A stretch of DNA of 20,969 nucleotides, taken from positions 1 to 20,969 of the IMG/VR virus record IMGVR_UViG_3300036822_000088. One strand, written 5' to 3'. The translations under genes and the position numbers were made by a program. Origin of the DNA: a virus. This document shows positions 5,972-13,203 of this stretch, in pieces (positions within the stretch are counted from its first letter, which is position 1; each line of letters starts with the position of its first letter). The notes under the pieces were generated by a model, which was not told where the DNA came from, ran no database searches, and saw only the letters and a list, made by a program, of their open reading frames with translations.

Positions 5972-7297
5972 CTAGATGTATTGGCCGCCGGTCACGATGC
6001 TCCCGGCCACGGTTCCTGGGAAGTAGTTCACGCCAGAGCCAACGGTGTTGATGATCGAGTTGGTCGAGAGCTGGAACTTCTGTCCGGTCACGTTCCCGAA
6101 GCCTCCCCACGCGCCGAACCTCCCGACCATCCTCCCGAGGTTGAACACGTTCACGAAGCCGCTGGTGTAGTTGACCGCGGTCTGGAAGTTGAGCACTGGG
6201 TGGTCGATGTCATTGACCACGATCCGACCTCCGTCGCACGCGATGAATGACCAGGCGCTGCCTTGGATCAAGATGGGTAGAGCTGTAGGAGCGACCAGCT
6301 GGACCATGCCCTCCGAGCAACCGATGTGGTTGCCCACGCATGGGCCGAATATGCAGTTCTGTATGAGCACACCAGGGGTGGGCGACAGGACCCAGATGCC
6401 GTTTCCGGAGTCACCCGAAGTGGCACCAGACGTTGAGAACTTCACGCCGTTCCAGTACTGGTTGAGCATGTACGAGGTGACCGCCGAACCTCCGGCTGGG
6501 TTGGTCAGTGACACGTTGCCAGGGTTGGCGAGATTGCCATTGATGTACACGTTGCCTGCGCCATTGGACGGCAGCCAGTTCGACGGGCCATAGGTGCCAT
6601 CGGCGACGTTGATCGTGACGTTGTAGCCATTGAGGTTGTAGCGGATGAGTTCGTTGGCTGCGCGCTGGAGGGTCTTGAATGGTCCGTGGATGCCGGAGCT
6701 GAACGCCGCCGAGAAGCCGTCGTAGGTGTCGTTGCCGGTGGTGATGTTGACGTACAGCGTTCTGGGCGCAAGCAGGTAGACCGGCTGGCCACCACCCACC
6801 CCGCCCTGGGACTGCTGCCAGACCATCTGGAAGTTTGTACCGTCAAACATCAGGCAGTGCAGCGACCCGTGGACCAGGTCACCACCGACCAGGGGCGAGC
6901 CGTCGATCCGCACGATCGGTACGTTGCCCAGGCTGTTCAGATTGAGCACCGATGGCCCGGTGTTGTCATTGGCGATCTTCAGCACGACGAACAGGCCCAT
7001 GATGTAGGCCAGAGGTGCTGGCGTCAGATTGCAGGCGTAGGCGTTGGCCGTGCCGGTGTCTACCTTGAAGTTCAATCCTCCGGTCTGGATCGTCCTGCCC
7101 AGCTGGTGGAGGTCAGCGTTGTCCGGCAACAAGGCGGCAACGTCCCTGATCAGGTTTACAATCTCACGCTGCGGAAATTCTATACTGCCCGCCGGAGGGA
7201 TCGACCCGGCCAAACCGGTGGAGGGATTGCCGTTGATGTACGGCGTGTCTCCCCAGGTGACCTCATCCGCCTTACCGTATGGGACGTTGTACTTCAT
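5972..7297 (-). CDS. Tail fibre/tailspike with beta-helix-like domain
   Basis: A 441-residue protein with GAGGAAGG upstream of its ATG. Residues 1-165 form a prophage tail fibre N-terminus: PPAGSIEFPQREIVNLI, a PNxADLHQLGRTIQ-like stretch and an ANAYACNLTPAP---GL segment, ending in FDGTNFQMVW. From about residue 180, TLYVNITTGNDTYDG and GPFKTLQRAANELI, followed by many short strands rich in Asn and Gly, point to a right-handed parallel beta-helix (pectin-lyase-like). Such domains bind or cut surface polysaccharide, but no catalytic residues can be assigned. It is the first receptor-facing gene after the baseplate set. Confidence 0.8.
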   Translation of the reverse strand: MKYNVPYGKADEVTWGDTPYINGNPSTGLAGSIPPAGSIEFPQREIVNLIRDVAALLPDNADLHQLGRTIQTGGLNFKVDTGTANAYACNLTPAPLAYIMGLFVVLKIANDNTGPSVLNLNSLGNVPIVRIDGSPLVGGDLVHGSLHCLMFDGTNFQMVWQQSQGGVGGGQPVYLLAPRTLYVNITTGNDTYDGFSAAFSSGIHGPFKTLQRAANELIRYNLNGYNVTINVADGTYGPSNWLPSNGAGNVYINGNLANPGNVSLTNPAGGSAVTSYMLNQYWNGVKFSTSGATSGDSGNGIWVLSPTPGVLIQNCIFGPCVGNHIGCSEGMVQLVAPTALPILIQGSAWSFIACDGGRIVVNDIDHPVLNFQTAVNYTSGFVNVFNLGRMVGRFGAWGGFGNVTGQKFQLSTNSIINTVGSGVNYFPGTVAGSIVTGGQYI

Positions 7298-7315
7298 GGT
7301 TCGCCTTCCTCTGTC

Positions 7316-8098
7316 TTACGGTGTCCCAGCCAAGGGACCTTGAGGCGTGAGCCCGGTGTAGTCGAAGATGATCTCGGTGTGGGCAGGTTTCCACCTGTTC
7401 AGGATGCACTCCAGATCGGTGTCGTGGCCTATGATCAAGTGGGGGTCGACTCCGGTCTGACCGCCACCTCCTCCGCACCTGAACCAGGTCAGGCTTACGG
7501 TGGCGACGTGGACGGTCCAGTAGAAGCGATTGTTGTCGGGACCGAGCCCATAGTTGGGATACTCGGACAGCACCCCCTTTTGGATGCGACCACCGCTGGG
7601 ATCGCAGACCGGGAGGTAGCCGCATACGAACATCGTACTGAACATCGGGTTGGTGCCGTCACCATACACCCGGTTGTCCCCGCAGCGATCCAGTCCAACC
7701 ATGAATGGCCTGAACTCACTGATGCTGATCGTGTACCCAATGTACGCCGCAAAGTCGATGAAGAACTGGCGGGACTGGCCACCCTTCATGGTCATGCGAA
7801 GCACCAGCGCCTTCTGGCGATCACCTATGCTCTGGGGAGCGGTGTAGCACGGGTCGGGCAGTCCCCAGTTGCGCTCCCAGTCCGGCAGCAACTCCTGGGT
7901 GATCCTCGGGTCGCTCTCCGTCTCCAGCAGGTCGGCGGCCCGCCCGTCTACGGTGCCCCAGTACTCACAGAGACCGTCGCAGGTCTGGTACAGCACGCTC
8001 CCAACCGCCCGCTTGGGCCACGCCTGTCCGTTTGGAAGCAGCGAGAAGAAGGCCTCACGATAGTCACTGCCCGACCTGCGAATGTGGCGGTCACTCAT
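7316..8098 (-). CDS. Baseplate protein, Mu gp48/YmfQ-like
   Basis: 260 residues starting at an ATG inside the end of the J-like gene (eight-base overlap, no strong ribosome site), so translation is probably coupled. The N-terminus contains YREAFFSLLPNGQAWPK, the 'LLP-G-AW' hallmark of the YmfQ/DUF2313 family, then LLETESDPRITQELLPDWERNWGLPD and QRKALVLRMTMKGGQSRQFF. The C-terminal part has several Cys and a Gly-rich loop (CGGGGGQTG) and ends with IIFDY, typical for the family. In Mu the homologue gp48 sits in the baseplate next to gp47, as here. Confidence 0.87.
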   Translation of the reverse strand: MSDRHIRRSGSDYREAFFSLLPNGQAWPKRAVGSVLYQTCDGLCEYWGTVDGRAADLLETESDPRITQELLPDWERNWGLPDPCYTAPQSIGDRQKALVLRMTMKGGQSRQFFIDFAAYIGYTISISEFRPFMVGLDRCGDNRVYGDGTNPMFSTMFVCGYLPVCDPSGGRIQKGVLSEYPNYGLGPDNNRFYWTVHVATVSLTWFRCGGGGGQTGVDPHLIIGHDTDLECILNRWKPAHTEIIFDYTGLTPQGPLAGTP

Positions 8099-9179
8099 AG
8101 AGGATGGTCCCCAGCACCGCCATACTTCCTGGATTGGCCATCGGCACGTCCGCGCTGGTAACTAGGGTGAACGACACGACCGACGGAGAGTTCATGATCG
8201 CGTAGTTGATCCAGGATGCGTAGATGGTCTGGCCGGGCGCGGCCTTGGTCGTCAGCATGTTCTGGATGCTGGCCTGGATCTCGCCCTGGGCCTCCGTGGT
8301 GTTCGGCACCAGGTTCTGGATGGTGATGCTCAGCATCTGCTTGATCGGGGCAACCACGTAGCAGTCCTTGACCGTAACCGGTCTCACCTTGTCGATGTAG
8401 TCGGCGACGGTGACCACGTCCTGCGGGGTGGGCCACCCGTCGTTGTACGCCCTCAGATCATCCATCAAGAACCGCACCGTCATGGTACCGGCGCCCATCT
8501 CGTTGGGCGAGGACCACGCCCTGGTCACCCCAGGAACGGCCAGCGCCCACTGCTCATAGTCGGTCGCGTCGCCACCCATGGGTGGCTGCTGGATGCGCCG
8601 CAGGACGCGAGCCCTGAGCTCATCGTCCGTCTCTGTGTCTGCTCCTCCATCTATCGACACCACCGTGACGCTCCCGTCCACTCCAAGAGGAGGGACCAAG
8701 AACCCGAGCGTGTCCTCGGCGACCATGTTACCCACGGAGCCGGCGTCCAGCGCGGTCACCGGGACCTCCGTGGGGCCAGAGCCGATGGTGGTCTGGGTGG
8801 TAGTCTGGTACGTGGCCAGCGCCGCGGAGCCTGAGCCTCCGAGCAGCGAGCCGGCCGGAATGATGCTCCCGACGATGCCGGTGGCCGCCACGACCCCGGT
8901 GGCCAGCGTGGCCTGCTTCCGCCCGGTGGTCCCATCCGCATTGACCAACCAGATGTTACCGTGGCGATCCAGCCACTCCGTCTCGGCGGTGTCCGGGAGG
9001 AGCTGGAGCGCCAGCCAGTCCACGTACTCCAGCGTGAGGAAGCACAGCGCACCCTGGGTGTCACTCATCACCCTCAGCACACTGTTGGCGATCGTAGCAT
9101 CGCTGCCAGGCAGGGATCCATGGATCGAGTCCCTGACCAGCGAACGAACGTCAATGAGAGTTGGAGTTGACCACGGCAT
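8091..9179 (-). CDS. Baseplate wedge protein, J-like (Mu gp47-like)
   Basis: A 362-residue member of the Baseplate_J family. The N-terminal helical part has an EYVDWLALQLLPDTAETEWLD segment. The middle holds a beta domain (GSIIPAGSLLGGSG, then VPVTALDAGSVGN), and GGADTETDDELRARVLRR--QPP followed by DYEQWALAVPGVTRAW is the diagnostic J motif at about residues 195-245. The C-terminus is a paired helix-strand domain. In contractile tails this protein is the wedge component (T4 gp6 relative) linking hub and fibres. It shares one base with the gp46-like stop (TAATG) and overlaps the gp48-like start. Confidence 0.92.
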   Translation of the reverse strand: MPWSTPTLIDVRSLVRDSIHGSLPGSDATIANSVLRVMSDTQGALCFLTLEYVDWLALQLLPDTAETEWLDRHGNIWLVNADGTTGRKQATLATGVVAATGIVGSIIPAGSLLGGSGSAALATYQTTTQTTIGSGPTEVPVTALDAGSVGNMVAEDTLGFLVPPLGVDGSVTVVSIDGGADTETDDELRARVLRRIQQPPMGGDATDYEQWALAVPGVTRAWSSPNEMGAGTMTVRFLMDDLRAYNDGWPTPQDVVTVADYIDKVRPVTVKDCYVVAPIKQMLSITIQNLVPNTTEAQGEIQASIQNMLTTKAAPGQTIYASWINYAIMNSPSVVSFTLVTSADVPMANPGSMAVLGTILYE

Positions 9180-9799
9180 TACGGCGCTATTCCCTGCCAG
9201 AGGAGTTGGTACATCAGATCGATCGCTGCGGTCGGACCTCGGTAGACCCTGATCACGACATCAATCTGTTGCTTGGTGACTCTCGCGGATAATATCTGGA
9301 AGCGACTGGCGATCTTGCGATCAATGAACGGTTGCAGGGTCTCGTTGATGTAGTTCATCACCCAGGTCTGGGTGGCTCCGAACTTTGCCTGGGGTCCTTC
9401 GATCGCGCTCCTCCGGAGCAGCCACAGTCTCGACCCGATCGGCCAGCCGCTCCAGATCGTGTCCACGTCCATATCACCCCACCATCCCTCTCGATTGGTT
9501 GAGTCGGGGTCTGGCAGCCTGTCGTTCACGTCGGCCAGGGCATTGGTACCCAGCGCGACCACCATCGCAGTGGCCAGCGCCATGCTGTCATCGAGCGTGC
9601 CGTCGGACAGCAACTGCCAGTCGATCGTCACAGAGTACTGAGGGAACGCGTTGTTCTGAACCGTCCTGATATCAGGAGGGACAGTGCTGGAGAAGGGCGG
9701 CGCGACCGGCGGTCTTAGGTTTGGTACGATCCCAAGAATGAGAACCGGCGCGGTCCGCGTCGTGGTCAGACTGCCCTTCGGGGGTACTATGGCAACCAT
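9179..9799 (-). CDS. Mu gp46-like baseplate protein
   Basis: 206 residues. The decisive pattern is LATAMVVALGTNALADVNDRLPD followed by NREGWWGDMD and SGWPIGSRLWLLRR, characteristic of the phage GP46 family. It is longer than Mu gp46, with a Pro-rich N-terminal extension (residues 1-45). The C-terminus (FQILSARVTKQQIDVVIRVYRG) matches the usual strand ending. It sits between the gp45-like and gp47-like genes exactly as in Mu and starts by a TAATG overlap without a clear ribosome site. Confidence 0.88.
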   Translation of the reverse strand: MVAIVPPKGSLTTTRTAPVLILGIVPNLRPPVAPPFSSTVPPDIRTVQNNAFPQYSVTIDWQLLSDGTLDDSMALATAMVVALGTNALADVNDRLPDPDSTNREGWWGDMDVDTIWSGWPIGSRLWLLRRSAIEGPQAKFGATQTWVMNYINETLQPFIDRKIASRFQILSARVTKQQIDVVIRVYRGPTAAIDLMYQLLWQGIAP

Positions 9800-10686
9800 T
9801 ACGGCAACGTGTCCTGGGAGGTCGGAGGTCCTGGCTCAGGTGCGTTGATCAGCACAGCGTCATCGCCGTTTGGATCACTGGTCATTCCAACGCCACCGTT
9901 GACACCGTAGACTGGGTTCGAGGCACTCTCCGTCCCAAGCTTCACCTTGCCAATGAAGCACCACGTCGTGCTGGCCTTGTCGTAGTAGCCGACCACATCC
10001 TCGCCGGAATAAAACTCGATGCGTTTCTTGCTGACGCGCACCTCGAGATTGACGCTCTCGCCCTCGTGCTTGAAGTCCTGCGAGCTAGTAGTAGTACTTC
10101 CAGTAGTGGCGCCACCCCCTGCCCCGCCGCCCTGTTGGGGACGAGGCTGCTTCTGCTTCTCGACGTGGCGCACTGACACGAACCGCTCAACCTGTTGACC
10201 ACCATTCCCACCACCAGTAGCATCCAATGCTCCAACGCCACTCCCGCCACCACCGGCTCCGCCGCCCTGCTGCTGGCTGTCATCTGGGTTGTCCAGCGAC
10301 AGCAGATACAACCCGGTGCGCCTGAGCAGGGTCATCTGGCCGAGGTCGTCGTACTGAGAATTTTCACCCTCCTTGAGACCCATCGGGCGATAGCGACGGT
10401 CATCCATTATCCCCATCACGGGGAAGGAGCGGTTGCCTCCCATGAACGAGACGAAGCCCTCGGCGCTCTCCTTGATCTTGCCGTCGGCTCCCTTGGTCGC
10501 AGCCTTGACCACCGAGGAGAAGCCGTAGTTCTGGGGAGCCTCGATGGCCTTCCTGGCCTCATTGCTCATGAAGTTACCCATCGACTCCTGCATCATCTTG
10601 GAGTCATCCACCTGTGGGATGGTCGTCCTCGCCCCTCCAGAGACGTAGGACCGGAATGATGAGTTGGCTGGCGTGGCTCGATGCAT
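9799..10686 (-). CDS. Baseplate spike protein, Mu gp45-like, with Gly-rich insertions
   Basis: A 295-residue protein in the gp45 slot. The N-terminal half contains SFRSYVSGGARTT, the QNYGFSSVV motif typical of Mu gp45, and then LLRRTGLYLLSL. Two glycine-rich linkers follow (about 140-163 and 186-195), with the strand KQVERFVSVRHVEKQ-type segment between them. After these comes a beta-strand repeat region (SVNLEVRVSKKRIEFYSGEDVVGYYD) expected to form the trimeric spike under the hub. The C-terminus (YGVNGGVGMTSDPNGDDAVLINAPEPGPPT) is acidic and Pro-rich. The protein should pierce or contact the outer membrane during contraction. The linkers look like an insertion relative to compact relatives. 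Confidence 0.82.
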   Translation of the reverse strand: MHRATPANSSFRSYVSGGARTTIPQVDDSKMMQESMGNFMSNEARKAIEAPQNYGFSSVVKAATKGADGKIKESAEGFVSFMGGNRSFPVMGIMDDRRYRPMGLKEGENSQYDDLGQMTLLRRTGLYLLSLDNPDDSQQQGGGAGGGGSGVGALDATGGGNGGQQVERFVSVRHVEKQKQPRPQQGGGAGGGATTGSTTTSSQDFKHEGESVNLEVRVSKKRIEFYSGEDVVGYYDKASTTWCFIGKVKLGTESASNPVYGVNGGVGMTSDPNGDDAVLINAPEPGPPTSQDTLP

Positions 10687-10698
10687 TACTCTCTGTCC

Positions 10699-11913
10699 TC
10701 ACGGTGTCGGTTGGACGCCGCCTCCGGGCGGGGTCGGACCTGGTAGATTGCTGCTCGTCGGAGTGGGACCAACGTTGATGCTCTCATCCAGCAGCGCCCA
10801 AGGCTGCTTCAGATACAACTCCGTCTCGGTGCCTCCGTCGGGGGTCTGCGTGAACGTCACGTTCTGGATCGTCATCATCATGTTCAGTGGGCACATCGGA
10901 GAGTAGACGAACACGTTGTCGCCCGGCCACCACACGGTCGTCTCGTCCCTGAACCATCCCTGCACCGTGACCGTCGCCTCGATCTTGGTGCCCTCATGCC
11001 AGACCGACTCATTCTTGGCGCGGTCGATCACCTCTTGGATCTGCTTCACCGGCTGCTCGGACGGTGTAATCAGCAGGCTTCCAGGCCAGCCAGTGCCCGC
11101 CCAGCTGCCCCGCAGCTCACTGGCCGCAGTGCCGGCGTTGTCGTCGCTGGCCGGGCTCTGGGCGGTCACCACGTACTCATTGAAGGTCTGGGTGTCCTCG
11201 AACACGCACTGGATCTTCTTGATGTTCTGGCCCTCGATGAGCTGGGTGTTCACCACAGGGTTGCTGTGGTCTCCGATCGCCAAGAAGTTGCCGAACGAGT
11301 CGCTGCCCAGGATGATCCCTCGGGGTCTCGCGATCCGCTCCAGGAAGTCCCACACCGACTCACCCGGCTGGTTCTGAAGTTTGTCGAACGGGATGCTGTT
11401 CAGCGTCCCAATCGGAATGATCCTGCTGCCGTAGGTCGAGAGCACCTTGTCGGCGACCTGCTTGAACGTCATGCCGTCGAAGCTGCCGGTCGTGGTGTTG
11501 ACACTGCTGTGGGCGACCTTGGCCGTCAGGCTCCTGCCCTGGAGCTCGATCCCGTGCTGGGTCGCGTCGGCGGCCACCTGTCTGATCTCAATGACACCGT
11601 CGATGACGTCGACCCCGCCGAGGTTGATCTGACACCTGGTGCCCGGCATGAACTGCAGCTTGTAGAACATGTCGGCTGGTGTGTCACGCTCCACGCTGGT
11701 GAAGCGAAAGTAGGCGGCCTGGTCGCCCCACCGAAGTTGGACGTACACCGTCTCCCAGTCCCTGAAGTTGATCCCACCGACGATCAGGGTGGCCTGGTCC
11801 TTGGTCACCTGGGCGTTGGCATCCCGCACCGGCTCAACGTACTGATCCAGAGGTAGTGGTGGGCTCTCTTTAGTTACGATGATGTGGGTCGTCGGAGGAG
11901 CTTCATCGGCCAT
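10699..11913 (-). CDS. Baseplate hub protein, Mu gp44 (P)-like
   Basis: A 404-residue protein. INFRDWETVYVQLRWGDQAAYF near residues 48-70, a hub barrel with GTRCQINLGGVDVIDGVI, and HGIELQGRSLTAKVAHSS near 140-160 fit the Mu P/gp44 family. So do SVWDFLERIARPRGIIL and the C-terminal GWFRDETTVWWPGDNVFV with PLNMMMTIQNVTFTQ. Mu gp44 is the trimeric tail hub, related to T4 gp27. The Pro-rich tail (PGPTPPGGGVQPTP) is a disordered end. It sits between the split N gene and the spike, in the canonical Mu order. Confidence 0.88.
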   Translation of the reverse strand: MADEAPPTTHIIVTKESPPLPLDQYVEPVRDANAQVTKDQATLIVGGINFRDWETVYVQLRWGDQAAYFRFTSVERDTPADMFYKLQFMPGTRCQINLGGVDVIDGVIEIRQVAADATQHGIELQGRSLTAKVAHSSVNTTTGSFDGMTFKQVADKVLSTYGSRIIPIGTLNSIPFDKLQNQPGESVWDFLERIARPRGIILGSDSFGNFLAIGDHSNPVVNTQLIEGQNIKKIQCVFEDTQTFNEYVVTAQSPASDDNAGTAASELRGSWAGTGWPGSLLITPSEQPVKQIQEVIDRAKNESVWHEGTKIEATVTVQGWFRDETTVWWPGDNVFVYSPMCPLNMMMTIQNVTFTQTPDGGTETELYLKQPWALLDESINVGPTPTSSNLPGPTPPGGGVQPTP

Positions 11914-11917
11914 CGTT

Positions 11918-12586
11918 CTACACCGACAACGCCTGACCGACCACTGGACAGAAGGCAGGGTGGACTATCTTGTTCTCTGTCCTGATCTCATCGTAGCGAC
12001 TGGCATCACCGTACAGCCGCTGCGAGATGATCAGGCTCGGGAGAGAATTGGCGAACTGGTAGGACAGCATGCTCGGAAGGGGTCTGGCCGTGGCCACCAG
12101 ATAGTTGACGATCGCCGCCCGCAGTTCGACCAGCGCGATGTAGTCTGCTCCAGCCATGGTGTCCGCGACGACCTCCTCCGCCGTGTTGAACGGGACTTGG
12201 ATCGCCTTGATCAACGCGTCGACGTCTTGGCGGCTGGAGAACGTCATCCTGGAGATGATCTTGCCCTCTTGGGCCAGCGTGAACAGAATGCTGCGATCCC
12301 TGACCATGGTGGCTCCGAGCGACGCCGGTGTCTCGACGTCCAGCAGCACGCGGACCTCCTCCATCTGTGGCAGCGTGCAGCCGGACTGGCGCACCAGATC
12401 AAAACAGTAGTCCAACGGCATGCCGAGCTGGTCGGAGCACAGCAGGCTCATCGCATTAGCCGACACAAACCCAATGACCATCTTGGCCTGGACGGCAACG
12501 CCACCGGTTCCCACGATGATCCTCAATAGATTGGACAGCGTTCTCTGGACAATCCCGTTGGCCTCTAGTGCGTCTGGTTTCTCCAT
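11918..12586 (-). CDS. Mu N-like tail/DNA-circulation protein, C-terminal half as separate gene
   Basis: 222 residues with no N-terminal DNA_circ_N domain. The body is helical (AGADYIALVELRAAIVNYLVATARPLP). Its end, SLIISQRLYGDASRYDEIRT followed by ENKIVHPAFCPVVGQAL, matches the conserved C-terminus of Mu N-type proteins ('LYGDASRADEI--RN-I-HP-F--G--L'). The gene starts with a TAATG overlap at the end of the DNA_circ_N gene, so the two are coupled. Together they total about 427 residues, close to a full-length N protein. It probably works with the N-terminal half in the baseplate or tail tip. Confidence 0.72.
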   Translation of the reverse strand: MEKPDALEANGIVQRTLSNLLRIIVGTGGVAVQAKMVIGFVSANAMSLLCSDQLGMPLDYCFDLVRQSGCTLPQMEEVRVLLDVETPASLGATMVRDRSILFTLAQEGKIISRMTFSSRQDVDALIKAIQVPFNTAEEVVADTMAGADYIALVELRAAIVNYLVATARPLPSMLSYQFANSLPSLIISQRLYGDASRYDEIRTENKIVHPAFCPVVGQALSV

Positions 12587-13203
12587 TATCTATGCACCAT
12601 CATCAGGCGTTGCTGCTGTGGAAAGCGATCATTGAACGTGTCACCGGCGATGGATGGCGGCGCCGTCGCGTCTCCGGCCAATCCCCGTGCTGTCTGGTCT
12701 CGAAGCGTGTCTGCGGCCGTATTCAACACCGCGGCGGTGTTCACCGACATGGTCAGCACCTGGGGGTCGAGCCCAAACTCGGCAAACTCAATGTCGAATG
12801 TGCAATAGCCTCCCTTGGCATCCTCCTCGGTCAATCTGTATCGAGTTACGACGACGTTCTCTGGAGGCAGCGTCTGGAGCACCAGCTTGCCTGGACCACC
12901 CTCCTCCAACACGCTGAGCAGATTGTCACGAGCTACCCGATAATCGATGTTGTAGAGCCCACCCGCAGCACCATCCATGGTGTAGGGATAGGTGATGCAG
13001 TATGCCCTGATGGTGAACACCTTGGCCCGCCTGCCCATGTCCTCCGAGTACGGAATGTCCTTCTTCGGAAACTCGTGGGTGATGATCCTGCGGCCGTTGT
13101 TCTTGCTGTTCGCCTCGGTGAAGAAGTACGCATTCTTATACGATGAGGGAACGCCAGCCATGGCGTCTCGAAACGGGAGGTGGATGTCCATGATGGTCGA
13201 CAT
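12586..13203 (-). CDS. DNA circularization-type (DNA_circ_N) protein, N-terminal half of Mu N
   Basis: 205 residues with the DNA_circ_N pattern: SSYKNAYFFTEANSKNNGRR and ITHEFPKKDIPYSEDMGRRA, then VFTIRAYCI, DYRVARDNLLSVLEEGGPGK and LVLQTLPPENVVVTRYRLTE. In Mu this domain opens protein N, a baseplate/tail component named for DNA circularization but structurally part of the tail tip. Here the protein stops after the domain and a short Ala/Asp-rich tail, and the C-terminal half is the next gene. It starts by a TGATG overlap with the tape measure stop. Confidence 0.85.
   Translation of the reverse strand: MSTIMDIHLPFRDAMAGVPSSYKNAYFFTEANSKNNGRRIITHEFPKKDIPYSEDMGRRAKVFTIRAYCITYPYTMDGAAGGLYNIDYRVARDNLLSVLEEGGPGKLVLQTLPPENVVVTRYRLTEEDAKGGYCTFDIEFAEFGLDPQVLTMSVNTAAVLNTAADTLRDQTARGLAGDATAPPSIAGDTFNDRFPQQQRLMMVHR

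Noticed and set aside
3956-7297. Diversity-generating retroelement variable region in fibre genes
   Set aside because: No near-identical template copy and no reverse transcriptase frame were seen in the window.
6686-8161. Rightward open frame of 491 codons
   Set aside because: It is antisense to the tailspike and the gp48-like gene. It has no recognisable domain and shows composition typical of a shadow frame.
11879-12529. Rightward frame opposite the N C-terminal gene
   Set aside because: The opposite strand carries the conserved LYGDAS/HP motif; the rightward product has no domain.
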